Below, in pieces: positions 1 to 14,063 of a stretch of 64,000 nucleotides of DNA. The notes under the pieces are model-generated. The model was not told the DNA's origin and made no database searches. It worked only from the letters and a program-made list of their open reading frames with translations. Source of the DNA: Brasenia schreberi (Eukaryota > Streptophyta > Magnoliopsida > Nymphaeales > Cabombaceae). Positions within the stretch are counted from its first letter, which is position 1; the number at the start of each line of letters is the position of its first letter. The DNA lies in assembly GCA_036023115.1 (NCBI GenBank), contig JAYKKT010000048.1:6330001-6394000 (forward strand), in the 5' to 3' direction. Made by a program: the position numbers and the translations under genes.

Positions 1-3071
<3,071 letters not shown>

Positions 3072-3189
3072 GTAGGAGGAGCCACATAAAGTAATCCAAG
3101 GAGTCTTAGAAAGAAATGTTTTCACTTAGCAGAATATTTTGTCAACATACTACTAAAGAAACTTGTGATTTTATAAGTATTTATGTTAA

Positions 3190-3530
3190 CGTTGGTTTTT
3201 TGTTGACGTGACTAAAGGCCAACAAAGGAACATAAATAAAAAAAGGGGATAAGATCATGCTTGACGTATACGTATGCAGTGAGGTCACCATTATCGTCGG
3301 CATCCCTTCTTCCCAGCTTTTCGTTCATTATAGGACTGAACTTATACTGTAAGTGCACCAGCTTCCTAGCACGTGAAAATGCCCCCCGCCCCCCCACCGT
3401 TCGAGGTTCCCATTACTTTGCTGACGGTAGAAAGAAAAGATTCATGCACGCACACACACATGTATGTGCGTGCGACGGTTTACACGAGTGCTTCTTCAGT
3501 TTTACTATTTTTTTTATTGTGGAGGCCGAA
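3190..3530. repeat. Dispersed repeat, copy 1 (partner at 11475-11760)
   Basis: This segment shares a series of blocks, in the same order, with 11475-11760: a block reading GGCCAACAAAGGAACATAAA, one around CTTGACGTATACGTATGCAGTGAG, one around AAGTGCACCAGCTTCCTAGCA, one around CCCATTACTTTGCTGAC, and one around CGAGTGCTTCTTCAGTTT. Identity is moderate with indels. There is no coding potential and no identified family; it is presumably an old non-autonomous element. Confidence 0.6.
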
Positions 3531-6500
3531 TCCAATAGCATGCGGTGGCCTCGGGAATTGAACTCACTACTTAGGTTGCCTAAGTTTGAGAACGTTGCCG
3601 GACAAGGCTGTTACTATACATACACCCGTCTTTACTAAACAACAATGATTTTTTTAAAGGTGTCTTATAAAATCTCTATGTGACTCTCTCTCCCTCTCTC
3701 TCTCTCGTACAGACCGTGCTTGTTCTCCATGGTACCGAGTTCACTGTGCTTTTTCATGTGTACAGCAAAGCTACTAAGATGACTCGAAGGATTGTGCTCA
3801 TGTCGATTGAATGATTGTGCACGAGCGACTTCCATAACATTGTTTCTTTACAGTTCTTCCATTTTTCTTCACCTGCTCGCATAGATTGAAGGATAGTCAC
3901 ATTGATTGAGATCGAGTTTGGTATGCTTTTTTATGGTTTGTACTATTTTTCATCTTCTTTAGGTGACCCTAGGTGTAACATGTCTTTATGGGAGACATAT
4001 CCTAACTACGCCTGACCTTTATTGGAGACACGACCATGGTGTGTTTACTTATTTTCATTGACATGGAGAGGAGGTGCGCCGTTACCTGAGTCAACGTGTG
4101 TTGGTCATGATACACTGCTCTATATGACACGCCAATGACACATCTTTCTAACTTCATGGCATATCCAAGTAGTGTCTCCTATATATAATATACATGTAAT
4201 ACTACTAGTTGTATTATTGCTTATATTGTATGCTTTGTTACATATTTACATATTTGAATGCAATATTTGTTTTGAATTTTATAATAAGAATGACTCAGAG
4301 GTGATAATATATCATATGGAGTTGGATGACTAGAAGGCCATATTGTTATAGAATCATCGAGGCAATGATGTATATAGTAGATGACCACAACAACACTAGA
4401 AGAAGGAGCTTGTGGAGTTATCACATCTGCATTGTCATAAATGCAGATGTTGATGAGTACCTTATGGAGGGTGACAATACTGTTGCGCTGCTATGACGGA
4501 GTTGTTACCCAACTTTGCAAGTCACATTGTGTATACGGTTTGACAGGAACAAGTAATTCTTTACTCTTGTATGATATATTATTTTATCTATTATAAAGAT
4601 TCTTAGATATGAATCCAACTAACAAACATTGTGTATAAATACATAATGATTACTGAAACTAGTGATGTACCACAGGAGATACAATACCAAGTAGTTGTTA
4701 AGATATTACACAAGGGTTTGTGTAATATCAATAAAAAGGTTTGTTGTTTCATACATTGCTCACTGCCTTTGTGGAGAGATGACAACCTGATACTAATGGC
4801 TTCCATATGTCATGGGTGAGATGCATCACTCTTTATGATATTAATGAGATTATAAGTCTTACGATGGACAACCACCTTGTAGCCTCATATTGGAAATAAA
4901 AGCGATTGATAAGATGGATATTATGGTTGCACTGATTGGTATGAACTATGATGAAGTGAAGTTACAAACTAAGTCTAAATATATGAAGTCTAAGATGCTT
5001 CAGCTACATGCTAAAAAAAGAGGGACTACATTGGAGAAAAATGTGGTATTTTTGTTATATCATATTAGATGTATCATGTACTAGATAAGTCAAGGAACTA
5101 GGGAACAATTTTTATTATATTGTTATTGGCCTATACCTTACCGAGGGTTGATGAGCATGCCTAGGATGTAACAATGTTAATCTATTTATATAAACAATTA
5201 GAAAAGGCTTCTCCATCTTACTGGCCATAGTACTCTATGAAAGGTCATAATCGTGTATTGTCCATTTCAATATAGCAATAATAATTTTATAATTAAGTGA
5301 TGAAAACATGTTTTGTGTTGTAAACATAAATTTATGAGTACTTTTCAGCCTTTAGAATGATGCAACGACCTTGGGTGGGTTGACCGGCAGCCTCGTTCGG
5401 CTTGGTGAATGAGCAATGTCACTCATAGGGATTATCCTACTATCATCTTACTACATATTATTTGCAATTGGATTTGATAAAGCTCATGAAATATGCGATT
5501 ATTGATGTATGTTTGATATTTTCATAATAAAAGATTGTTCTTCTTTATCATATATAATGAATATTATTATAACAATATTGATATAATTTCTTTTATCTTT
5601 TTTAATAGATCACATAACAACCTTATTATTGAAAAAGATATACATACAACACCTATAATTTGTCCAAGTTTAAGGACATATTGGATGTTTGGACATCATA
5701 AAATTGTATATGCCAAACCAAGTTGTCCATTGTAGCACATAATCCAATAAAGCTACATGCGTATATGATGAAGTGCCATTCGTAAGATGCAAGTGGCAAC
5801 TACACTACTCAAATTGCCTTCGACCACAACACCTTGGTATCCATGCGTCATATCCACATGAGTATGATGATTCAAATGTGAGTTAGTATGTTGCACGGGT
5901 ACATCTATTTTTACTAAGAGATTCTCCTTGCTACAAGCACCTTAATCCTATGTTAGGCAATCATCCTTCAACATCAAGGACAATAGACCAAGTAAAGTAG
6001 TCTTCTTTTATTTGTCTTTTGTTGTTGTAGATATCCTATGAACAATGAGACTTGTTATATGAATACTGAGTTAATACCCATATCCATTACCATTATAACG
6101 TGATATGATGGACCTCTTTAATGATTGTTGTGAGAGTATACAAATTGATGATTGGCGTCATGTAAGAGAGTACACAAATTGATGTGATGAACTTATGATT
6201 TTTTCTAGATTTTGAGTTAGGTGCATGCTGCACTACACCCTACAGTGGGTCAGCCACCGGCGTATTGTATTGAGCAATAGCTGTGCAGGTTTTCAATTTA
6301 GGACTGAAATTACCACATCTATTGAGCAGTACACCCCAAATTCATATAAACTTGCATAACGAGTAATAACTGGCGTGATTAGTGGCTAGGGTGGGAGCTA
6401 CTAGATGCCTCTCATGCTAGACATTGCTTGATCATAACCACTGTTTGTACGATCAATTGGATGACTGTGACAAGGTACCATCTCATATCACATTTAATGC

Positions 6501-7452
6501 ATTCATATGTGGCGTCGTTATGGGCATCTCGATAAATGGGAACCAGACATATCTACTTCGATGTGCACTTATTGTACCCCATTATCCTTTGCTCTCACAC
6601 TTTGATTAGCAATCTCTACGCTCTCCACGTCTCTTAGACATCAAGAGTAGTCATAAGGATGTGTTTGATACAAGGTTTCAGGTGGGTCAGAACTCCAATT
6701 TTAGGTATTGTAGTGTCATGATCATGTTCATATAAAACGTAGAATCGTACATGAGGGTGGAACTATCGTTTCATGAAATTGATTTTTGGCCAAAAGTATG
6801 GCCCATGTCAGAGAATGGGCCATAAGATTTGGATCCAACCTATAGGTCTTCCAGCAATCTCTCTCACATTGATATCCTTTCAACCTAGGGTTCTTTCCTC
6901 TATGAGAAGAAACCCTTCATCTCTCTCTCGATTGTCCTAATCTAATCTACCGTTCTTCCTTCAACCAAACAAGACCCTGGCTTGCCCTTTCAAATGGTTC
7001 TTCTTTCTACCATATAAAACCTTTGATGTATGTTTTTCTCCCTTAATCACCCTTCTTTCTTGTTCGTTCTTCTCACTACTGAATGACCCGAGCAAGCTAT
7101 CAAACGATGCTCTTTAAGACTACTCAAGTTGTTTCCTGGTTCTTTCATTTTTCTTCTTCTTTTCTTTTATTTTGTTCTTCCTTTTCTTCCTACTTTCTAG
7201 TCTGTTTCATGTTTTTTTCATTGTTCCCTTATTGAGGTTCGTTGGAGGGTGAACTTCTGGAAGACGTGCATAGGGATGGAACCCTCGATCTGAATTGTTA
7301 GTTCCATACGCAAATCAAACACGAAACTATGGTTTTATGAAACCATGATTATAGGCTCATGGGGATCTAGGCTTACAATCCAATACTAAGGTCATGGAAC
7401 TACTAATCAAACACACCTTAGGAGACTCTTTAGCCCCTCCACACCACCTCCA

Positions 7453-7453
<1 letters not shown>
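3531..7453. other. AT-rich stretch with only degenerate short frames
   Basis: Only short interrupted frames occur here, for example near 4630-4820, 4890-5080, 5535-5735 and 6424-6609, and none matches a family I recognise. A block at about 6555-6665 is similar to about 11862-11955 (both contain GTGCACTT.TTGTA, a CGCTCTCCA or TGCTCTCCA block and GACATCAA). The stretch is probably decayed TE DNA. Confidence 0.4.

Positions 7454-7454
<1 letters not shown>

Positions 7455-7532
<78 letters not shown>
7455..7532. repeat. (TA)n microsatellite
   Basis: About 39 uninterrupted TA units. It sits roughly 430 bp upstream of the full-length LINE-A. Confidence 0.97.
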
Positions 7533-7534
<2 letters not shown>

Positions 7535-7951
7535 CATCTTTATATCTATACCATCCAATTAAAGAGGAGGATGTTTAAGATTTAAAGGCAAAAAAGAAAG
7601 AGACGGATGATTGAGATTCAAGCAACTATTTTCCTTTAAATCTCAATCAACCATCTTTTTGATCGTATTGTTTTGACAATTTATAAATATACTAGCATAG
7701 ATGAATAATAGTTTAAGTGACTAGGGTCCTAGTCACTTATTTACCATTTGAAGGTCATGAATAAGATAATCATGGGTGCTTCTAGCTTCACACTCCCGAT
7801 TGTGGCGAAATCCATACCATTCTCTAAAAGAAGCCCCTTTATTCTCATAATTAAATTGTCATTTGTGTACATAATATATTTTTGGAAAAGCTTTTACAAA
7901 GTATCGTTTAGGTTCCTAACAAAACCAGGTTTTATTTATTTTTTAAATTTG

Positions 7952-7971
7952 TTTTCAATATTTCAATTTTT
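7952..7971. repeat. LINE-A target-site duplication, left copy
   Basis: TTTTCAATATTTCAATTTTT is identical to 11247-11266. The duplication could extend by two or three bases, because the LINE tail itself ends TTG. Confidence 0.95.
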
Positions 7972-10900
7972 AACTCCGCCCATGTAAGGGATCATCCTTG
8001 CATTGCCGGTCCCAAGCCCGGATAAAGGAGGAGGGTTGTGTTAGGCTTCCGACAGCCAGCGTAAAACTTCGTCGGATTTTACAACATGGATTACAAAAAT
8101 TATGAGCATTGCTTTGGGGCGTCCCCGCCTAGCGACGTGCTGCAGAGCCCGAATGCAGTAAGAAGTAAGCAAGGGCCACTACATTTTCGCCCGAATGTAG
8201 TGAATCAATTGCAGAGAGGGTTCCCACATCATGGATGGGTATGGGTAAAGAAGTTAGTCCCGCTACATTACCGTCCGAATGTAGTGAAAAATTTTCAGAG
8301 AGGGTCTCTGCATTTTGATTATGGACGGATGCGGGGGGTAAGGAAGCTAGTCCTACATAATAAGATTCGTATTGGTTCTTGGAATATCGGAACATTATCG
8401 GGTAAGCTAATGGAGGTGGTAGATACTATGATTCAGAGAAAGATTCATATTCTATGTTTACAAGAGACAAAATGGGTTGTAGAAAAAGCAAAGGAGATAG
8501 AGGATACAGGTTTTAAGTTATGGTACTCAGGTAAAGAAAAGGCTCGAAACGGAGTTGGTATTATCATAAATAAAGATTTAAAGGAGAGTGTAGTAGACAT
8601 ACAACGATATGGTGACCGAATCATGACGTTGAAATTAGTGTTAGGAGCAGAGGTTTTGAATATAGTTTGTGCTTACGCACCCCAAGTAGGATTAGAAGAT
8701 AGTATAAAGACAGTTTTTTGGGAAGAGTTAGATAAGGTGTTTCAAAAGATTCCACAAAGGGAGATGATTTGTTTAGGAGGAGATTTAAATGGACATGTCG
8801 GTAAAGAGGCATTAGGATATCAAGGGATTCATGGAAACTTTGGTTTTGGGGATATAAATAAGGAAGGTAGGGAGATTTTAAATTTTGCTATGTCATTTGA
8901 TCTCTTTGTAGTCAATACAATCTTCAAAAAACGAGATGAACATTTAATTACTTATAAGAGTGGCTTATCACAAACACAAATTGATTACTTTATTTGTCGA
9001 AAAAAAGATAGAGCGTGTTGTAAAGATTGTAAGGTAATTCCAGGAGAAAGCTTAACCACCCAACATCGACTTTTAGTTATGGATTTACAAATAAAAAAAT
9101 GGACAAAGAAGAAAAGAGTGCAACGAGCTATTCGGACTAAATGGTGGAACCTCAAAAGCGAGAAAGAAGATATATTTAAACAGAAAGTCCTTCAAGGAGA
9201 TGTTTGGAATTATGTTGGCACACCCTGTAATATGTGGAACAATATGGCTATACATATTAGGAAAGTGGCGAAAGATGTGTTAGGGGTATCTAAGGGAGGT
9301 GTACCGGCATAAAAAGAAGCTTGGTGGTGGAGTGAAGTAGTACAAAATAAAATCAAGGCAAAGAGGGCATGTTACAAATTACATTATGCTAAGAAAACTT
9401 GTGAAACTTTAGAAGCTTATAAGAAAGCAAAGAAGGAAGCGAAAAAGGCCGTTAGTGAAGTAAAAGCTAAGATTTGGGATGACTTATATAAAAAACTCAA
9501 CTCAAAAGAGGGTGAAAGAGATATTTTTAGGATAGCTAGGGCTAGAGATAAGAAAACTAAAGATCTTAATTATGTTAGATGCATAAAAGACGAGGAGGAA
9601 AAAATTCTAGTGGCAAATGATGATATAAGAAATAGATGAAAAAACTATTTTTATAATCTTTTTAATGAAAATAAAGATGTTAGTATTAGTTTAGGAGATT
9701 TAACCAAGTCAGAAAAGTATATAAACCATAATTTCTACCGACGTATTCAAAAGAATGAAGTCAAAGAGGCTCTTAAACATATGAAGAGTGGTAAATCGGT
9801 AGGACTAGATAATATTCCTATAGAAGTTTGGAAAATACTAGGAGAAATATGAATCACTTGGCTCACAAGGCTATTTAATGAAATATGAAAAAACCAAAAG
9901 ATGCCCGAGGAATGGAGAACAAGTACACTTATACCCATATATAAGAACAAGGGAGACATTCAAAATTGTGCGAATTATCGAGGTATCAAGTTAATGAGTC
10001 ATACTATGAAATTATGGGAAAGAATTATCGAACGTAGTTTAAGACAAGTATCAAGTACAACAGAGAACCAATTTGGATTTATGCCAGGCAGATCTACTAT
10101 TGAAGCGATTCACCTTTTGAGACGTCTTATGGAACATTTTAGAGCAAAAAAGAAAGACATTCACATGATATTTATTGATCTAGAAAAAGCTTATGATAGG
10201 GTACCGAGGGAGGTTCTTTGGAGAACTTTGGAAAAAAGAGGTATCCCATTGACATATATTAACCTTATAAGAGACATGTATGATGGTGCAAAAACATGTG
10301 TGAGGACTCATGAAGGAACGACAGACTTCTTTGAAGTTAATATTGGGTTACTTCAAGGATCAACTTTAAGTCCATACTTATTTATAATGGTGATGGATGA
10401 GTTAACAAAACATATTCAAGATAAAGTACCTTGGTGTATGTTATTTGCAGATGACATTGTATTAGTGGAGGAGTCTAAGGAAAAAGTTAATAGAAAATTA
10501 GAACTATGGAGAGAAACATTAGAAAGCAAAGGCCTCCGACTTAGTAGAACAAAGACAGAATATATGGAATGTAAGTTTGATCATTTGGCTACTTCAGAGG
10601 ACATAGAAATTAAAATTGGCACATATTACATTCCCCAAAAGGAAAGTTTTAAATACCTAGGGTCAATTTTTCAAAGTGATGGAAGAATTGATGGAGATGT
10701 TACACATAGAATTAATGCTGGTTGGTTAAAATGGAGAGGAGCATCAGGTATTCTTTGTGATAAGAAGATACCATTAAAATTAAAAGGTAAATATTATAGA
10801 GCAGCATTTAGGCCTGCCATGTTTTATGGTTCTGAGTGTTGGGCAGTTAATCATCAACATGAACAAAAGATGTCTGTGACAGAAATGAAGATGTTGAGAT

Positions 10901-11246
10901 GGATGAGTGGTCATACAAGAAAAGACCGTATACATAATGAGGTTATTAGAAACAAATTAGGAGTGGCACCAATAGAGGATAAAATGAGAGAACATCGTTT
11001 AAGATGGTTTGGACATATAGAACGAAGATCCGAAGAAGAACTTGTAAGAATGGTAGAAAAACTAAATTTGGAAAGTATTAAAAGAGGTAGAGGACGACCA
11101 CAAAAGTGTTGGAAAGAAACAATAAAGAATGATCTAGCTTATTGGGAGTTAACTGCTAACATGGCACACGATAGGGATCTGTGGAAACAAAGAATCCATG
11201 TAGCCGACCCCGTCTAGTATGGGAAAAGGCTTAGTTGTTGTTGTTG
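7972..11246 (+). mobile_element. LINE-A: full-length RTE-type non-LTR retrotransposon
   Basis: This 3,275-bp element is flanked by a perfect 20-bp target-site duplication, TTTTCAATATTTCAATTTTT, at 7952-7971 and 11247-11266, so both ends are exact. It starts AACTCCGCCC, has a 5' UTR of about 114 bp, and carries one long frame (endonuclease then reverse transcriptase) without an ORF1. It ends in a (TTG)n tail after TATGGGAAAAGGCTTAG. Length, single-ORF layout and short-repeat tail fit the plant RTE clade. The intact TSD indicates a fairly recent insertion, but the reading frame is broken. It serves here as the reference for all other copies in the window. Confidence 0.95.
8086..11217 (+). pseudogene. 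LINE-A ORF: AP endonuclease plus reverse transcriptase, four in-frame stops
   Basis: One frame of 1,043 codons starts at ATG 8086. Residues about 90-340 form an apurinic-type endonuclease: [17 protein letters not shown] (metal-binding Glu), GGDLNGHVG, and a terminal QHRLLV in place of the usual SDH. Residues about 580-860 are the reverse transcriptase, with [23 protein letters not shown] and the catalytic FADDIVL. The last 150 residues include [17 protein letters not shown] and [10 protein letters not shown], typical of the RTE C-terminus. The N-terminus has a twofold repeat of PLHxRPNVV...QRG. In-frame stops lie at 9310 (TAA), 9637, 9850 and 9886 (TGA). LINE-B has CAA, TGG, GGA and TGG at these codons, so three of the four are simple transitions. 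The copy cannot make full-length protein. Confidence 0.93.
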
Positions 11247-11266
11247 TTTTCAATATTTCAATTTTT
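11247..11266. repeat. LINE-A target-site duplication, right copy
   Basis: Perfect 20-bp match to 7952-7971, directly after the (TTG)n tail. Confidence 0.95.
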
Positions 11267-13189
11267 GTTAGTGATTTCCAGTTTCGAACCCTTTAAGAGT
11301 CGAGCCGAAACAGTTTAGTTTTTATTAAAAAAACGAAACCTACGGTTTAGAACGATGGCCAGTGTCCGTTTGTGTCGTAATGTTGAACCAAATATTAGGT
11401 TATCAATAAACAAATAAAAAAGAAGAAAAGGAAATGTTGCCACGGTATTGGCATTTAAAAATTGGAGTTTTGGTTGACAAGACTGAAGGCGAACACAAAT
11501 AAAGAAGAGAACAAGAGCATGTTTGACGTATGCAGTGAGATCACTATTCCGCATCGTCTTCCCGTCACAATGCACATAAGGCCAACAAAGGAACATAAAT
11601 AAGGAAGAGAACATAGATAAGTGCACTGGCTTACCGCTTCCTAGCATGTCTTGGCCCCATTACTTTGTTGACAGTCACAATCCCACACATTTGCATGGGT
11701 GCGTGCAAAGGCTTACTCGAGTGCTTCTGCAGTTTCATTTTTTTTTTCTTCAAAGAGTGGTGGAAGCTTCACGCACAGGTTGTACATCCTAAGAAATGAA
11801 CTCACCGTCTGTCTCCGGAGTGAGTGTTGCCAGATGAAGTAACACTACATATTTATATTTTCATGTGCACTTGTTGTATCCTACTATCCCTTGTTTTGAC
11901 AATCTTCATGCTCTCCATCCTCTTTGACATCAACAACGGCTATAAGGAGTGTTCCACGACACTTTCTCACCATCACACTCACTTTCATCACTTTTATAAT
12001 ACACACACATACACACATTATATATATTGACCACTGCTGTGTCACCTTTTGACATGCTTGTGGGAAAATTGGTCAAGTACTACGACACATGATCGTGTGA
12101 AGGGTAAAAGATGGTAGTGTCTAAAGAAATACATAGAAAGTTATATATATATATATATATATATATAGGAAGAGAAAAGGTGAAAGATGCAAACCACTTA
12201 TATATGGAAATTCTATATGAAACAATTTTAAGAGAAATATGAATGATTGAGATTGGAGCAAAAGATAAAAAAAATATATATTGAAATAATAAAGTGCTCT
12301 AAAAAATTACATCTACTTTTTTACGTTTTAATTTTCAACTTCAATCACCGGTAACCCTTCATCCAATCAGAAAAGGATCACGACGACAACGATGATTTTC
12401 AGTGCACACGTCAAGCACAGTTTCATTCATTCATTTTCTACGTTCCCTTGTTAGCTTTCAATCATGCAAACAAGGAAGACCACTTTAAAGCATCACTGTG
12501 GGAACGGTCTCCTCTCCTTTTCTTTTTGGAAGCCTTCTTTCATTATTTAATAAGCCAAGTTGGGTAGAACTTTCTGGAACGAAAACGGACAACGCAGTCA
12601 CTCTTAACGATCAAATTCCTATTTCTGAAAAGAAAACAAAAAGATCAAGATCAAACTCCCTGCCTTAAAGAGCCCAGCTCTCAATTCTTACACTATGCTC
12701 GTTGTGCACCATTGAAAACTCGATCATCTCAGGAAGTTTTTCCTTTTCAAAAATTCTAAAAATAACCGTCAAACTATATATCCTTTGGTAGACATAGTAT
12801 GTCATATTACATTATATATATAAGACTGAGCAAGAGGAAAGAGTTCTAAATGCATTATGTCTTTTAGAATGTATAATCTTACTACATATTTACCTTTCCA
12901 TCTTTGAGATAACCATTGAAATGATGAAACAAAAAAAAAAAAGATTTAGAAGCACACTATTTCTCTTTTTTACTTTTTAAATTCAAATCTTCACTTTTTT
13001 TGATAAACAAGACATGGTTAGATGGACCCTAAACATACAAATACAAAAAAAATATACATGTGACATGGGAAAACTCAAGCAAAAAGAAAAAGCCCAGAGC
13101 CCTATTTGACTAAGGTTATCGAAAAGCCTCCTACTCTATACACATAAGAGAACATACAATAACGTTGTTTCTACTTTAAAGATACTTGC
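11267..13189. other. Unassigned stretch; contains dispersed repeat copy 2
   Basis: Positions 11475-11760 and about 11862-11955 are diverged copies of blocks at 3190-3530 and 6555-6665, so the two loci share two separate repeat segments. A short TA tract lies at about 12143-12167. The rest is AT-rich with no recognisable gene. Confidence 0.45.
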
Positions 13190-13433
13190 AGGTGTTTCGC
13201 TGCAACTTTATCTGCATCATTCCAGTCTGTTAGTGCCACCTTTTCAGTCCGCAACACCTCTTGTGTCAAATGCTCCTTGTCCAAACCACGCTTGCTGTAT
13301 TTCAAGGTCTAATACCTTTCTCGTCCTTCCCAGCTAGCTCGAGAGATGACAATGGCTAGCCCATTTGCACCAGCTTCCTCCCCATTACTAAGACCCCAAC
13401 ACACCAGGTATTCTCCCTAAATATTCCTTGATA
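13190..13433 (-). pseudogene. Coding-like relic, part 1, interrupted by Copia-1
   Basis: Read on the minus strand, about 13190-13300 gives an open frame of some 40 residues, including SKRGLDKEHL, VLRTEKVALT and DWNDADKVAA. A neighbouring frame gives EAGANGLAIV. The family is not recognised. Removing Copia-1 (13434-19581) joins this segment to coding-like minus-strand sequence at 19582-20141, so both are probably pieces of one older element or gene. Frames shift several times and stops are present. Confidence 0.35.
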
Positions 13434-13854
13434 TGTAAGAAGAGGAGTACCTCTTCCTTGGTTCGCCGGATTCTCATGAAGGCCTGCAGCTCCTTCTTGT
13501 ACTGTTTGACGAATTTCGGTGAAGCCCTCTTCTTCAGTGAGCAGCTCCTGTTCAGATGTAGCGGAATATGAAGATTATGATGGATACGAAGTTCTCACAC
13601 AGGGTTTTCGCACAGATGAAGATAACTCTCTGTCTCTTTTCTTTTTATTGTATTTTCATAGTGTACAGAGTGTCTATAATTCCTGCCTTTATAGATAGGT
13701 GCTCTCCCCTTCGTTGTGCTTATCCGCCTACAGTTTCCCTCGTTTGGGAGCTTGTAACGGATGACTGTTACTGATCTGGCCCTATCCTCAGGTAACAGAC
13801 TGGATGGCCAGTCCAGCCATTACCTAAGCCGAGAATGACCACTATGCTGTAACA
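13434..13854 (-). repeat. Copia-1 3' LTR
   Basis: 421 bp, bounded by TG and CA. It aligns along its length to 19196-19581 with scattered substitutions and an extra block of about 35 bp. A TATAAAG box lies on the minus strand at 13687-13693. Confidence 0.93.
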
Positions 13855-13870
13855 TCTCCCACTTCGCCAT
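13855..13870 (-). promoter_or_regulatory. Copia-1 polypurine tract
   Basis: On the minus strand the bases just before the 3' LTR read GGCGAAGTGGGAGA. A purine-rich run at this place is the expected plus-strand priming site of an LTR retrotransposon. Confidence 0.7.
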
Positions 13871-14063
13871 TCGAGCCAAGTGTATCGACATACTGGTTTT
13901 CCTCCCACTTTTCAGGGGTTTTTCCTAGTTATGTCGATTCCTGATTACTTTTGCAATCAGAACCTTTTGTGTGGTTATTTTCCTACACAACAAATCATCC
14001 GTTGTATGATTATTTACCTATACAACAATATGTCCGTTGTATGGTTATTTACCTATACAACAA

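Noticed and set aside
3540..3615. tRNA-like box B (GTTCAATTCCCGA on the minus strand), possible tRNA-derived SINE
   Set aside because: No convincing box A at the right distance, no tail or target duplication, and no fold of a tRNA.
7560..7655. Inverted repeat around GATGATTGAGATT and AATCTCAATCAACCATC
   Set aside because: Arms are short and imperfect, and no target duplication was found, so it was not called a MITE.
8129..8395. Minus-strand 88-residue frame and a similar one at 31641-31841
   Set aside because: Antisense shadows of the LINE ORF; present only because the LINE frame is long.
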